This document shows positions 18,998 to 26,369 of a stretch of DNA of 64,000 nt, one piece after another. The DNA comes from UBA6059 sp040222235 (lineage in GTDB: Bacteria; Bacteroidota; Bacteroidia; Cytophagales; Cyclobacteriaceae): NCBI GenBank assembly GCA_040222235.1, contig JAVKDO010000108.1, forward strand, positions 1-64,000, written 5' to 3'. Numbering within the stretch: the first letter of the stretch is position 1; each line of letters starts with the position of its first letter. The notes beneath the pieces were generated by a model. It was not told the origin of the DNA. It ran no database searches and worked only from the letters and a program-made list of their open reading frames with translations. The position numbers and the translations under genes were made by a program.

Positions 18998-19192
18998 TTA
19001 GTAATTATCCTTAGCGTACATTTTTTGTCTGTAAGCAGCTTTGATCTTTTCTTCTCTGAGCTTAACAGAGTCTTTTACGAAATAACCACGGCCTCTCAAT
19101 TCTCTAATGACACCCGCTTTTTCGAATTTCTTCTTGAATCTCTTAAGCGCTTTATCGATAGACTCGTTCTCTTTTACGTTTACTGTTACCAT
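18998..19192 (-). CDS. rpsU: 30S ribosomal protein S21
   Basis: A 64-aa basic protein matching bS21: VNVKENESIDKALKRFKKKF at the N-terminus, then RELRGRGYFVKDSVKLREEK. S21 aids the anti-Shine-Dalgarno region of 16S rRNA in initiation. It is the first gene of the minus-strand unit rpsU-xerC-hpf, with a good promoter 35 bp upstream. Confidence 0.95.
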   Translation of the reverse strand: MVTVNVKENESIDKALKRFKKKFEKAGVIRELRGRGYFVKDSVKLREEKIKAAYRQKMYAKDNY

Positions 19193-19226
19193 ATCTTAAT
19201 TATACTAATAAGTCGAAATTGGGATG

Positions 19227-19256
19227 CAAAAATATAACTTAATGTGAACAAACCAA
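19227..19256 (-). promoter_or_regulatory. Promoter of rpsU-xerC-hpf
   Basis: On the minus strand the -7 box TATTTTTG (19227-19234) fits TAnnTTTG. A TTGG at 19253-19256 lies about 19 bp upstream of it and can serve as the -33 element. The leader before the rpsU ATG is about 30 nt. Confidence 0.6.
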
Positions 19257-19261
19257 GGCCC

Positions 19262-20425
19262 TTATTTAAGAATTGACCTAGAGATGACGAGTTTTTGAAT
19301 CTCAGAAGTTCCTTCTCCGATCGTACACAGTTTTGAATCCCGGTAAAACTTCTCCACTGGATAGTCTTTCACATAGCCATATCCACCAAAAACCTGCACA
19401 GCTTCATTGCTTACATCTACAGAAACCTCCGAAGCATATAACTTCGCCATTGCGGATTCTTTATTCACATTCTTGCCTTCATCTTTCATCGCAGCAGCCT
19501 GGAACGTTAGAAGCTTAGCGGCCTCTACTTTTGTAGCCATATCAGCTAGTTTGAACGAGATGCCTTGAAAATTGGAAATAGGCTGGTTGAATTGATGTCG
19601 CTCTTTAGAGTACTGTATGGCAGCCGCCAGTGCACCTTCTGCGATACCCAGGCTGAGCGCCGCAATAGAGATTCTTCCACCATCAAGTACTTTGAGTGAT
19701 TGTATGAACCCATCTCCAACCTCACCAAGCACTTGATCTTTGGGTATTCTGCAGTCCTCGAATATCATCTCGCAAGTCTCTGATGCCCTCATGCCGAGCT
19801 TGTCTTCTTTTCTTCCTGCTTTGAATCCAGCAGTACCTCGCTCCACCACAAAAGCAGTCATACCATGAGAATCACCGGGCTCACCAGTGCGTGCGATTAC
19901 TACCGCAATATCACCGGAGTTGCCATGGGTGATAAAGTTCTTTGCTCCATTGATCACCCACTCATCACCTTCAAGTTTGGCAGTAGTTTTCATATTGCCC
20001 GCATCAGATCCAGTATTTGGCTCTGTCAGGCCCCAAGCCCCGATCCACTCACCCGTTGCGAGCTTGGGAAGCCATTGCTGCTTTTGACTCTCACTACCAA
20101 ACTGGAGGATGTGACCTGTGCATAGCGAGTTATGCGCAGCAACTGATAAGCCGATAGCGCCATCGTGAGCGGCTACTTTTGAGATGGCCGTGACATATTC
20201 TTGGTAACCAAAACCAGACCCACCGTACTCATGGGGAACTAAGACTCCCATGAGCCCAAGCTCTCCCATTTTATGGAAGAGATCCTTTGGGAAAGTCTGA
20301 TTATCATCCCAGTCTCTTCGGTAAGGTTCTATCTCCTTCTTGCTAAAGTCGTCAACCATTTTAGCAATCATTGACTGATTTTCAGCAACTTGGGAAGGTG
20401 AATATTCGCTAGTAATTGCACTCAT
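19262..20425 (-). CDS. Acyl-CoA dehydrogenase
   Basis: A 387-aa FAD enzyme of fatty acid beta-oxidation or amino-acid catabolism that makes an alpha,beta double bond in acyl-CoA and passes electrons to ETF. The three domains are N-terminal helical, a central beta part (WGLTEPNTGSDAGN), and a C-terminal helical domain with QVFGGYGYVKDYPVEKFYRD. The catalytic glutamate is E371 in GEGTSEIQ. It resembles the short/branched-chain or butyryl-CoA type by length; substrate length is not certain. No other beta-oxidation genes flank it. Confidence 0.92.
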   Translation of the reverse strand: MSAITSEYSPSQVAENQSMIAKMVDDFSKKEIEPYRRDWDDNQTFPKDLFHKMGELGLMGVLVPHEYGGSGFGYQEYVTAISKVAAHDGAIGLSVAAHNSLCTGHILQFGSESQKQQWLPKLATGEWIGAWGLTEPNTGSDAGNMKTTAKLEGDEWVINGAKNFITHGNSGDIAVVIARTGEPGDSHGMTAFVVERGTAGFKAGRKEDKLGMRASETCEMIFEDCRIPKDQVLGEVGDGFIQSLKVLDGGRISIAALSLGIAEGALAAAIQYSKERHQFNQPISNFQGISFKLADMATKVEAAKLLTFQAAAMKDEGKNVNKESAMAKLYASEVSVDVSNEAVQVFGGYGYVKDYPVEKFYRDSKLCTIGEGTSEIQKLVISRSILK

Positions 20426-20536
20426 AATTCATTGATTTTCAGAGGTTAACGAGATAATTGATTAGATTGTTCGCTAAAATATATCAAAAACCCATTCTTA
20501 GGATCAGTTCTTACAAGAAAGGACGAAAGGCGCAAC

Positions 20537-20568
20537 GTTGGAATCCATAAAGACGGAGGGTACTTTTG
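20537..20568 (+). promoter_or_regulatory. Promoter of ugd-rfbB
   Basis: The -33 TTG (20538-20540) and -7 box TACTTTTG (20561-20568) are separated by 20 bp, the classic Bacteroidota spacing. The leader to the ugd ATG at 20601 is about 25-30 nt. Confidence 0.7.
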
Positions 20569-20600
20569 CGTCCTAATTTTTACATTAAACAATTGAAGTT

Positions 20601-21911
20601 ATGCGTATTGCGGTAGTTGGTACTGGTTATGTAGGACTTGTTACAGGAACATGCTTCGCTGAAACAGGTATTCACGTTACATGTATTGATATAGATAAAG
20701 AGAAGGTTGCGAAGCTCAACAATAATATCGTTCCTATTTATGAGCCAGGATTAGAGGTGCTCTTCGAGAGAAACGTCAAGCAAAAAAGGCTTGAATTCAC
20801 GACGGATCTTAAAGAGGGTATAAAAGGAGCTCAAATTATATTTTTAGCCTTGCCAACGCCTCCAGGCGAGGATGGGTCAGCAGATCTTCAATACGTCCTT
20901 AAAGTAGCTGAGGATCTTGGTCACATGATGGAGGAGTATGCCGTGATCGTCGATAAGAGTACAGTTCCGGTAGGTACAGCAGAGAAAGTGGCTGCCAAGA
21001 TATCTGAAAATGCAAAGGTCGATTTTGATGTGGTCTCCAATCCTGAGTTCCTTCGGGAGGGGGTAGCCGTAGATGATTTTATGAAACCAGATCGTGTAGT
21101 GATCGGAACATCGTCTGCTAAGGCTAGACAAATCATGGAGACACTCTATGCGCCGCTCGTGCGTCAGGGTAACCCAATAATTGTTATGGATGAGCGCTCT
21201 GCGGAGCTTACAAAGTATGCGGCGAATTCATTCTTAGCGACCAAGATTACTTTCATGAATGAGATAGCCAATCTGTGTGAACTGTTGGGAGCAGATGTTG
21301 ATATGGTAAGAAAAGGAGTGGGTACGGATACACGTATCGGTAAGCGCTTTTTGTTCGCAGGAATCGGATACGGCGGTAGCTGTTTCCCGAAAGACGTCCA
21401 GGCACTAGCTAGGTCTGCGGAGGATGCTGATTATAACTTCAGAATTCTGAAATCTGTGATGGGTGTGAACGAGGATCAAAAGCTTCGCTTATTTGATCAA
21501 TTATTGGCACACTTTGGTGGAGACATCAAGGGCAAAAAATTCGCAGTATGGGGTCTGGCATTTAAGCCTTACACGGATGATATAAGAGAGGCCCCAGCTC
21601 TAGTGAACATTACAAAACTGCTCTCTTATGGCGCGGAGGTATCCGTATATGATCCAGAGGCTATGGATAATGTGAAGGGGGTACTAGGAGATCAAATCGA
21701 ATATGCGACCAGTCCATATCATGCCGCTGAGGAAGCGGATGCTCTGGTCATTATGACCGAGTGGCCCGTGTTCAGAACCCCTGAGTTTGATGTTCTTGAA
21801 GGCGCTTTGAAAAACAAGCTGATTTTTGACGGCCGCAACTTATATGACCTTCATACCATGGAGGACCTTGGCTATACCTACTATAGTATAGGGCGAAGAG
21901 TGGTTAAATAA
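20601..21911 (+). CDS. ugd: UDP-glucose 6-dehydrogenase
   Basis: A 436-aa enzyme oxidising UDP-glucose to UDP-glucuronate for polysaccharide synthesis. It has the NAD fold (MRIAVVGTGYVGLVTGTCFA), the central helical domain, and the catalytic C261 in GYGGSCFPKDVQAL. The C-terminal UDP-binding domain has WGLAFKPYTDDIREAPA. It is the first gene of a two-gene unit with rfbB (8-nt gap), with its own good promoter. This is a small sugar-nucleotide locus without glycosyltransferases beside it. Confidence 0.95.
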   Translation: MRIAVVGTGYVGLVTGTCFAETGIHVTCIDIDKEKVAKLNNNIVPIYEPGLEVLFERNVKQKRLEFTTDLKEGIKGAQIIFLALPTPPGEDGSADLQYVLKVAEDLGHMMEEYAVIVDKSTVPVGTAEKVAAKISENAKVDFDVVSNPEFLREGVAVDDFMKPDRVVIGTSSAKARQIMETLYAPLVRQGNPIIVMDERSAELTKYAANSFLATKITFMNEIANLCELLGADVDMVRKGVGTDTRIGKRFLFAGIGYGGSCFPKDVQALARSAEDADYNFRILKSVMGVNEDQKLRLFDQLLAHFGGDIKGKKFAVWGLAFKPYTDDIREAPALVNITKLLSYGAEVSVYDPEAMDNVKGVLGDQIEYATSPYHAAEEADALVIMTEWPVFRTPEFDVLEGALKNKLIFDGRNLYDLHTMEDLGYTYYSIGRRVVK

Positions 21912-21919
21912 TCTTTAGT

Positions 21920-22972
21920 ATGAAGACAATATTGATTACTGGCGGAGCTGGGTTTATTGGCTCTCATGTTGTAAGATTATTTGCAAATAAGTATCCAGAG
22001 TACACCATCCTTAATCTGGATGCGCTGACTTACGCCGGTAATCTAGAGAACCTGACTGATGTCGAGAACCTCCCTAATTACACATTCATAAAAGGGGACA
22101 TTACTGATGCTGGCTTTGTTGATAATCTATTTGAGTCCTATCAAATAGATGGAGTCATCCATTTAGCGGCTGAGTCACATGTCGATAGATCGATAGAAGA
22201 TCCGATGGCTTTCATTACCACGAATGTGGTGGGTACGGTCAACCTTCTGAATGCAGCACGTCATGCATGGAAGGAAGACATGGAAGACAAGAGGTTCTAC
22301 CACATCTCTACAGATGAGGTATATGGCTCACTAGATGATGACGGCTATTTCTTAGAGACCACCTCTTATGACCCTCAGTCGCCCTATTCTGCGTCCAAGG
22401 CCAGTTCAGATCATTTTGTAAGAGCCTATCAGAATACTTACAAGCTTCCGGTAGTTATTTCTAACTGCTCCAATAACTATGGGCCGTTTCAATTTCCAGA
22501 GAAGCTACTACCTCTTTGCATCCATAATATCAAGCATAGTAAGCCACTCCCGATCTATGGGAAAGGCGAGAACATTAGAGACTGGCTCTATGTAGAAGAT
22601 CATGCAAGAGCTATTGATGTCATATATCATCAGGGTACCATCGGGGATACCTATAATATTGGTGGTTTCAATGAATGGAAAAACATAGATATCGTTCACT
22701 TGCTATGCGACATCATGGACCGAAAGCTCGCTAGAGAAAAAGGAGATTCTGCTAAGTTGATCACATTCGTGAAAGACCGAGCAGGCCATGATATGCGATA
22801 TGCCATAGATGCCTCTAAGCTGAGTAAGGAGCTGGGATGGAAGCCGTCACTTCAATTTGAAGAGGGGATAGAAAAAACAGTCGATTGGTACCTCGCCAAT
22901 ACTGACTGGATGGATCACGTGACCTCTGGTGCTTATCAGAGCTACTACAGCCAGCAGTATTCCGATAGGTAG
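21920..22972 (+). CDS. rfbB: dTDP-glucose 4,6-dehydratase
   Basis: A 350-aa extended short-chain dehydrogenase/reductase. It shows TGGAGFIGSH for NAD binding, the T131-D132-E133 dehydratase triad, Y156 and K160 in YSASKASSD, and a C-terminal substrate domain. The pathway is dTDP-4-keto-6-deoxyglucose and then rhamnose or similar 6-deoxysugars. rfbA, rfbC and rfbD are not in the window. It may also be read as UDP-glucuronate decarboxylase, but the TDE triad favours the dehydratase. Convergent with cysS, 2-nt gap. Confidence 0.9.
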   Translation: MKTILITGGAGFIGSHVVRLFANKYPEYTILNLDALTYAGNLENLTDVENLPNYTFIKGDITDAGFVDNLFESYQIDGVIHLAAESHVDRSIEDPMAFITTNVVGTVNLLNAARHAWKEDMEDKRFYHISTDEVYGSLDDDGYFLETTSYDPQSPYSASKASSDHFVRAYQNTYKLPVVISNCSNNYGPFQFPEKLLPLCIHNIKHSKPLPIYGKGENIRDWLYVEDHARAIDVIYHQGTIGDTYNIGGFNEWKNIDIVHLLCDIMDRKLAREKGDSAKLITFVKDRAGHDMRYAIDASKLSKELGWKPSLQFEEGIEKTVDWYLANTDWMDHVTSGAYQSYYSQQYSDR

Positions 22973-22974
22973 TA

Positions 22975-24465
22975 CTACTCCTCAAGCGCCCATTCTACAC
23001 CATGCTTCATGTCTTTGATAATGATGCCTTGTGTTTTGAGCTCGCTCCTAATTTCATCCACCTTATCATAATCCTTGGAGGCCTTGGCCTCTCCGTAGAT
23101 TTTCAAGAGCGTCTGGATCAGGCCTTCCTTATCGGCTGAGTTCTCCTCTTTCAACCCAAGCACATCGATCACAAAGGATTTGTAGGTCTGCTGCATGCGC
23201 TCAAAGGTGTCCTGATCCAATGTGCTGGCATCTAGGCCACCAGTGTGGATGGAATTGATCTTTTTCAATAGGTTAAATAAATGGGCGATAGCCTGAGCAG
23301 TGTTGAAGTCATCGTTCATGGCTCTGGAGCAGTTATCACAAATCTGATTGATTTGCTGTACTGCCTTTTCATTGATCTCAACTCCTGAGGCTTCTTCTCT
23401 TTGAAGGTCCCTAGTTACCCTGAGCCCATTCATCAATTTATAATAGCCTTTTTGAGCTGCTAATAGGGCAGAATTACTAAAGTCAAGCGTGCTCGCATAA
23501 TGAGACTGTAGCATAAAAAACCTAACAGTCATAGGACTATAGCCTCGATCCAGCAGCTCATGACTACCTGTGATCAGTTCGTGTGGCAAGTAAGAGTTAC
23601 CAAGAGACTTGCTCATCTTTTGACCATTGACGGTCAGCATATTGGTATGCAGCCAGTACTTTGCTGGATCTTTGCCACAGGAGCCTACTGACTGAGCTAT
23701 CTCGCACTCATGATGAGGAAATTTCAAGTCCATGCCACCACCGTGGATATCAAATTCTTCTCCCAAGTACTTTGTACTCATCACAGTACACTCAAGATGC
23801 CAGCCCGGGTAGCCTTCCGACCAAGGAGACGGCCATCTCATGATATGTGCGTCACTTGCCTTTTTCCACAAGGCAAAGTCATAGCTGTTCTTTTTTTCTT
23901 CCTGCCCATCGAGCTCTCGGGTGTAGGTATAGAGGTCTTCGAGTACCCTACCGGAAAGCTTGCCGTATTCATGAGACTCATTGTACGCCAGTACATCGAA
24001 GTAGACCGATCCGTTTTTTTCGTAAGCAAAACCCTTTTCAATCAACTTCTGGATCATCTGTATTTGCTCAATGAGGTGTCCAGTGGCTGAGGGTTCTATA
24101 CTTGGTGAAAGCGCATTGAATGTGTCCATGACATTATGAAAGCCATTGGTGTACCGTTGCACAATCTCCATAGGCTCCAGGTTTTCCAACTTTGCCTTCT
24201 TGGCGATCTTATCATCACCTTCGTCCGCATCATTTTCTAAATGACCTACATCGGTGATGTTGCGCACATACCTTATTTGGTACCCCAAATGCAACAGGTA
24301 GCGATAAATGACATCAAAACTGATGAAGGTTCTCACATTGCCCATGTGCACATCGCTGTATACAGTCGGCCCGCACACATACATCCCCACGAAGGGCGCA
24401 TTTCGGGGCTCGAAGATTTCCTTTTGCTTGGTGAGCGTGTTGTATACGCGAAGTGGGTTTTGCAT
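22975..24465 (-). CDS. cysS: Cysteinyl-tRNA synthetase
   Basis: A 496-aa class I synthetase. The ATP site is GPTVYSDVHMGN (the HIGH block is HMGN) and the KMSKS loop is QKMSKSLGN. The zinc-site Cys is in MYVCGPT, with others in the CTVMS and HHECEIAQS regions. The longer frame starts 93 nt upstream, but the ATG at 24465 (MQNPLRVYNTL) is the family start, so I used it. The upstream 93 nt lie in the rimP promoter region. Confidence 0.95.
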   Translation of the reverse strand: MQNPLRVYNTLTKQKEIFEPRNAPFVGMYVCGPTVYSDVHMGNVRTFISFDVIYRYLLHLGYQIRYVRNITDVGHLENDADEGDDKIAKKAKLENLEPMEIVQRYTNGFHNVMDTFNALSPSIEPSATGHLIEQIQMIQKLIEKGFAYEKNGSVYFDVLAYNESHEYGKLSGRVLEDLYTYTRELDGQEEKKNSYDFALWKKASDAHIMRWPSPWSEGYPGWHLECTVMSTKYLGEEFDIHGGGMDLKFPHHECEIAQSVGSCGKDPAKYWLHTNMLTVNGQKMSKSLGNSYLPHELITGSHELLDRGYSPMTVRFFMLQSHYASTLDFSNSALLAAQKGYYKLMNGLRVTRDLQREEASGVEINEKAVQQINQICDNCSRAMNDDFNTAQAIAHLFNLLKKINSIHTGGLDASTLDQDTFERMQQTYKSFVIDVLGLKEENSADKEGLIQTLLKIYGEAKASKDYDKVDEIRSELKTQGIIIKDMKHGVEWALEE

Positions 24466-24541
24466 GGCGGCAAATTTATCAGAATGTGAGTAAAATACGA
24501 GTAGTCCGACTATAGAATGGATTATTCGTAATTGCGCGTCA

Positions 24542-24573
24542 TTTGTTTGGGATAACAAAAAACTTTAATTTTG
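24542..24573 (+). promoter_or_regulatory. Promoter of rimP-nusA-infB
   Basis: The -33 TTTG (24542-24545) and -7 TAATTTTG (24566-24573) are 20 bp apart. Transcription should begin about 24577-24580, just before the hairpin at 24589-24604. Confidence 0.7.
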
Positions 24574-24588
24574 CGAAACATTAATAAC

Positions 24589-24611
24589 GGGGACTCGAGT
24601 CCCCATTTTTT
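24589..24611 (+). terminator. Hairpin with T-run in the rimP leader, possible attenuator
   Basis: A perfect 16-bp palindrome GGGGACTCGAGTCCCC is followed by ATTTTTT. It starts about 10 nt after the expected transcription start and ends 22 nt before the rimP GTG start. It has the form of an intrinsic terminator inside the 5' leader of a transcription/translation-factor operon. It may control read-through, for example by NusA. It could alternatively be a terminator for unrelated upstream RNA. Confidence 0.65.
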
Positions 24612-24632
24612 ATGGTGTAAATTTTATCTGAC

Positions 24633-25100
24633 GTGCTGGAAGAAAAGATTACGAAAGTAGTAGAGGAATACCTGAAGGAGGATAAAGATTTATTTTTGAT
24701 TAGCGTGCTAGTCAAAGGCAAAGAACCAAAGCAGAAGGTTTTGGTAATCATTGATGGTGATCATGGAGTTAACATCGATCAGTGCGCAGGGATTAGCAGA
24801 TCGATAGGTCATTATCTAGATGAAAATGAACTTATTAGTAGTGCCTATCAGCTAGAGGTGACCTCAGCTGGTATAGATAGCCCAATAGCACTTCCTAGAC
24901 AGTATAGAAAAAATATAGGAAGAGGGCTGAAGATCACCAAGAACGATGGCTCTCTATTAGAGGGCAAGTTATTGGATGTGACCGATAAGGACATTTTGAA
25001 GCTGGAAGTAGCAGCAGAGAAGAAAAAACAGGCAGCATCTCTAGTGGATGTGACCTTGGATGAAATAATGAAAACATTTGTGACAGTATCATTTAAGTAG
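24633..25100 (+). CDS. rimP: Ribosome maturation factor RimP
   Basis: A 155-aa protein for 30S subunit assembly. The two-domain pattern is visible: VLVIIDGDHGVNIDQCAGIS and YQLEVTSAGIDSPIALPRQYRKNIGR, which is the hallmark of the family. It starts with GTG (24633). The first gene of the conserved rimP-nusA-infB operon; nusA follows after 4 nt. Confidence 0.93.
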   Translation: MLEEKITKVVEEYLKEDKDLFLISVLVKGKEPKQKVLVIIDGDHGVNIDQCAGISRSIGHYLDENELISSAYQLEVTSAGIDSPIALPRQYRKNIGRGLKITKNDGSLLEGKLLDVTDKDILKLEVAAEKKKQAASLVDVTLDEIMKTFVTVSFK

Positions 25101-25104
25101 CAGA

Positions 25105-26346
25105 ATGGACACTAGTATATTAATTGAGTCATTTGCCGAGTTCGCAAGAAACAAGAATGTAGATCGTCCTACGATGATCAGGATTCTTGAAGATGTGTTT
25201 AGAACGATGATCCGTAAGAAGTATGAAGTAGATGATAATTTTGATATTATCATCAATGCTGATCGTGGTGATTTGGAAATATGGAGATTTAGAGAGATTG
25301 TAGACGATGATTCAGAGGATATTTGGGATCATGACAAGATCTCATTGACAGACGCTCGTAAGATTGAGCCTGATTTTGAGATTGGTGAAGAAGTAGCCGA
25401 AGAGATTAAACTGGAGCATTTTGGTCGTAGGGCAGTGATGACAGCACGCCAGACGCTCATCCAAAAGATCAAAGACCTGGAGAAGGATCTCCTTTTCCAG
25501 AAGTATAAAGACCTAGCTGGTGAGATTATCGTCGGTGAGGTTTATCAAATCTTGAGTAGAGAAGTCCTGCTGATTGATGTCGAAGGAAATGAATTAATCA
25601 TCCCAAGAGGGGACCAGATTCCTAAGGATCGCTACCGCAAAGGAGATAGCATCAGAGCTATTGTCCACAGGGTGGAAATGGTGAATGGCAACCCAAAGAT
25701 TATTCTATCGAGAACCAGCCCGACATTCTTGGAGCGCTTATTTGAAAGTGAAGTACCAGAAGTGTACGATGGCCTTATCACGATCAGAAATGTAGTGAGA
25801 GAGCCAGGAGAAAGAGCCAAAGTATCTGTAGAATCATATGATGATCGTATCGATCCAGTAGGTGCTTGTGTGGGTATGAAGGGGTCTAGAATCCACTCTA
25901 TCGTACGGGAGCTACAAAATGAGAACATTGATGTTATCAATTTTACGGATAACATGGATCTATATATTACCAGGGCGCTGAGCCCCGCTAAGATTGTCAG
26001 TATCAAGATTGACGAAGAAAATAAGCGGGTTTCTGTATTTTTGAAGCCTGATCAGGTTTCGCTTGCCATTGGTAAGGGAGGTCAGAATATCAAGCTAGCT
26101 AGTAAGCTGGTGGGTATGGAGATCGATGTGTTCAGAGAGCTGGACGGTATAGAGGATGAAGATGTCGATCTTGATGAATTTGGTGATGAAATCGAAAGCT
26201 GGGTAATCGATGAGCTCAAGCGCGTGGGATTAGATACGGCCAAGTCAGTATTGGCATTAACCGGCGAAGACCTTGGAAGAAGAACCGACCTGGAGGAGGA
26301 GACCATAGGTGAAGTCCTAAGAATCCTCGGTCAGGAATTTGAATAA
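25105..26346 (+). CDS. nusA: Transcription termination/antitermination factor NusA
   Basis: A 413-aa protein. It has the N-terminal RNA-polymerase-binding domain (1-125), an S1 domain (GEIIVGEVYQIL onwards), and two KH domains (PVGACVGMKGSRIHSIVREL and LAIGKGGQNIKLASKL). A C-terminal acidic helical region of about 70 residues replaces the E. coli-type acidic repeats, so it is shorter than the 495-aa E. coli protein. It acts on RNA polymerase pausing and termination. Second gene of the operon; infB follows after 23 nt. Confidence 0.95.
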   Translation: MDTSILIESFAEFARNKNVDRPTMIRILEDVFRTMIRKKYEVDDNFDIIINADRGDLEIWRFREIVDDDSEDIWDHDKISLTDARKIEPDFEIGEEVAEEIKLEHFGRRAVMTARQTLIQKIKDLEKDLLFQKYKDLAGEIIVGEVYQILSREVLLIDVEGNELIIPRGDQIPKDRYRKGDSIRAIVHRVEMVNGNPKIILSRTSPTFLERLFESEVPEVYDGLITIRNVVREPGERAKVSVESYDDRIDPVGACVGMKGSRIHSIVRELQNENIDVINFTDNMDLYITRALSPAKIVSIKIDEENKRVSVFLKPDQVSLAIGKGGQNIKLASKLVGMEIDVFRELDGIEDEDVDLDEFGDEIESWVIDELKRVGLDTAKSVLALTGEDLGRRTDLEEETIGEVLRILGQEFE

Positions 26347-26369
26347 AGAATAACAGTAGGCAAACTTAT

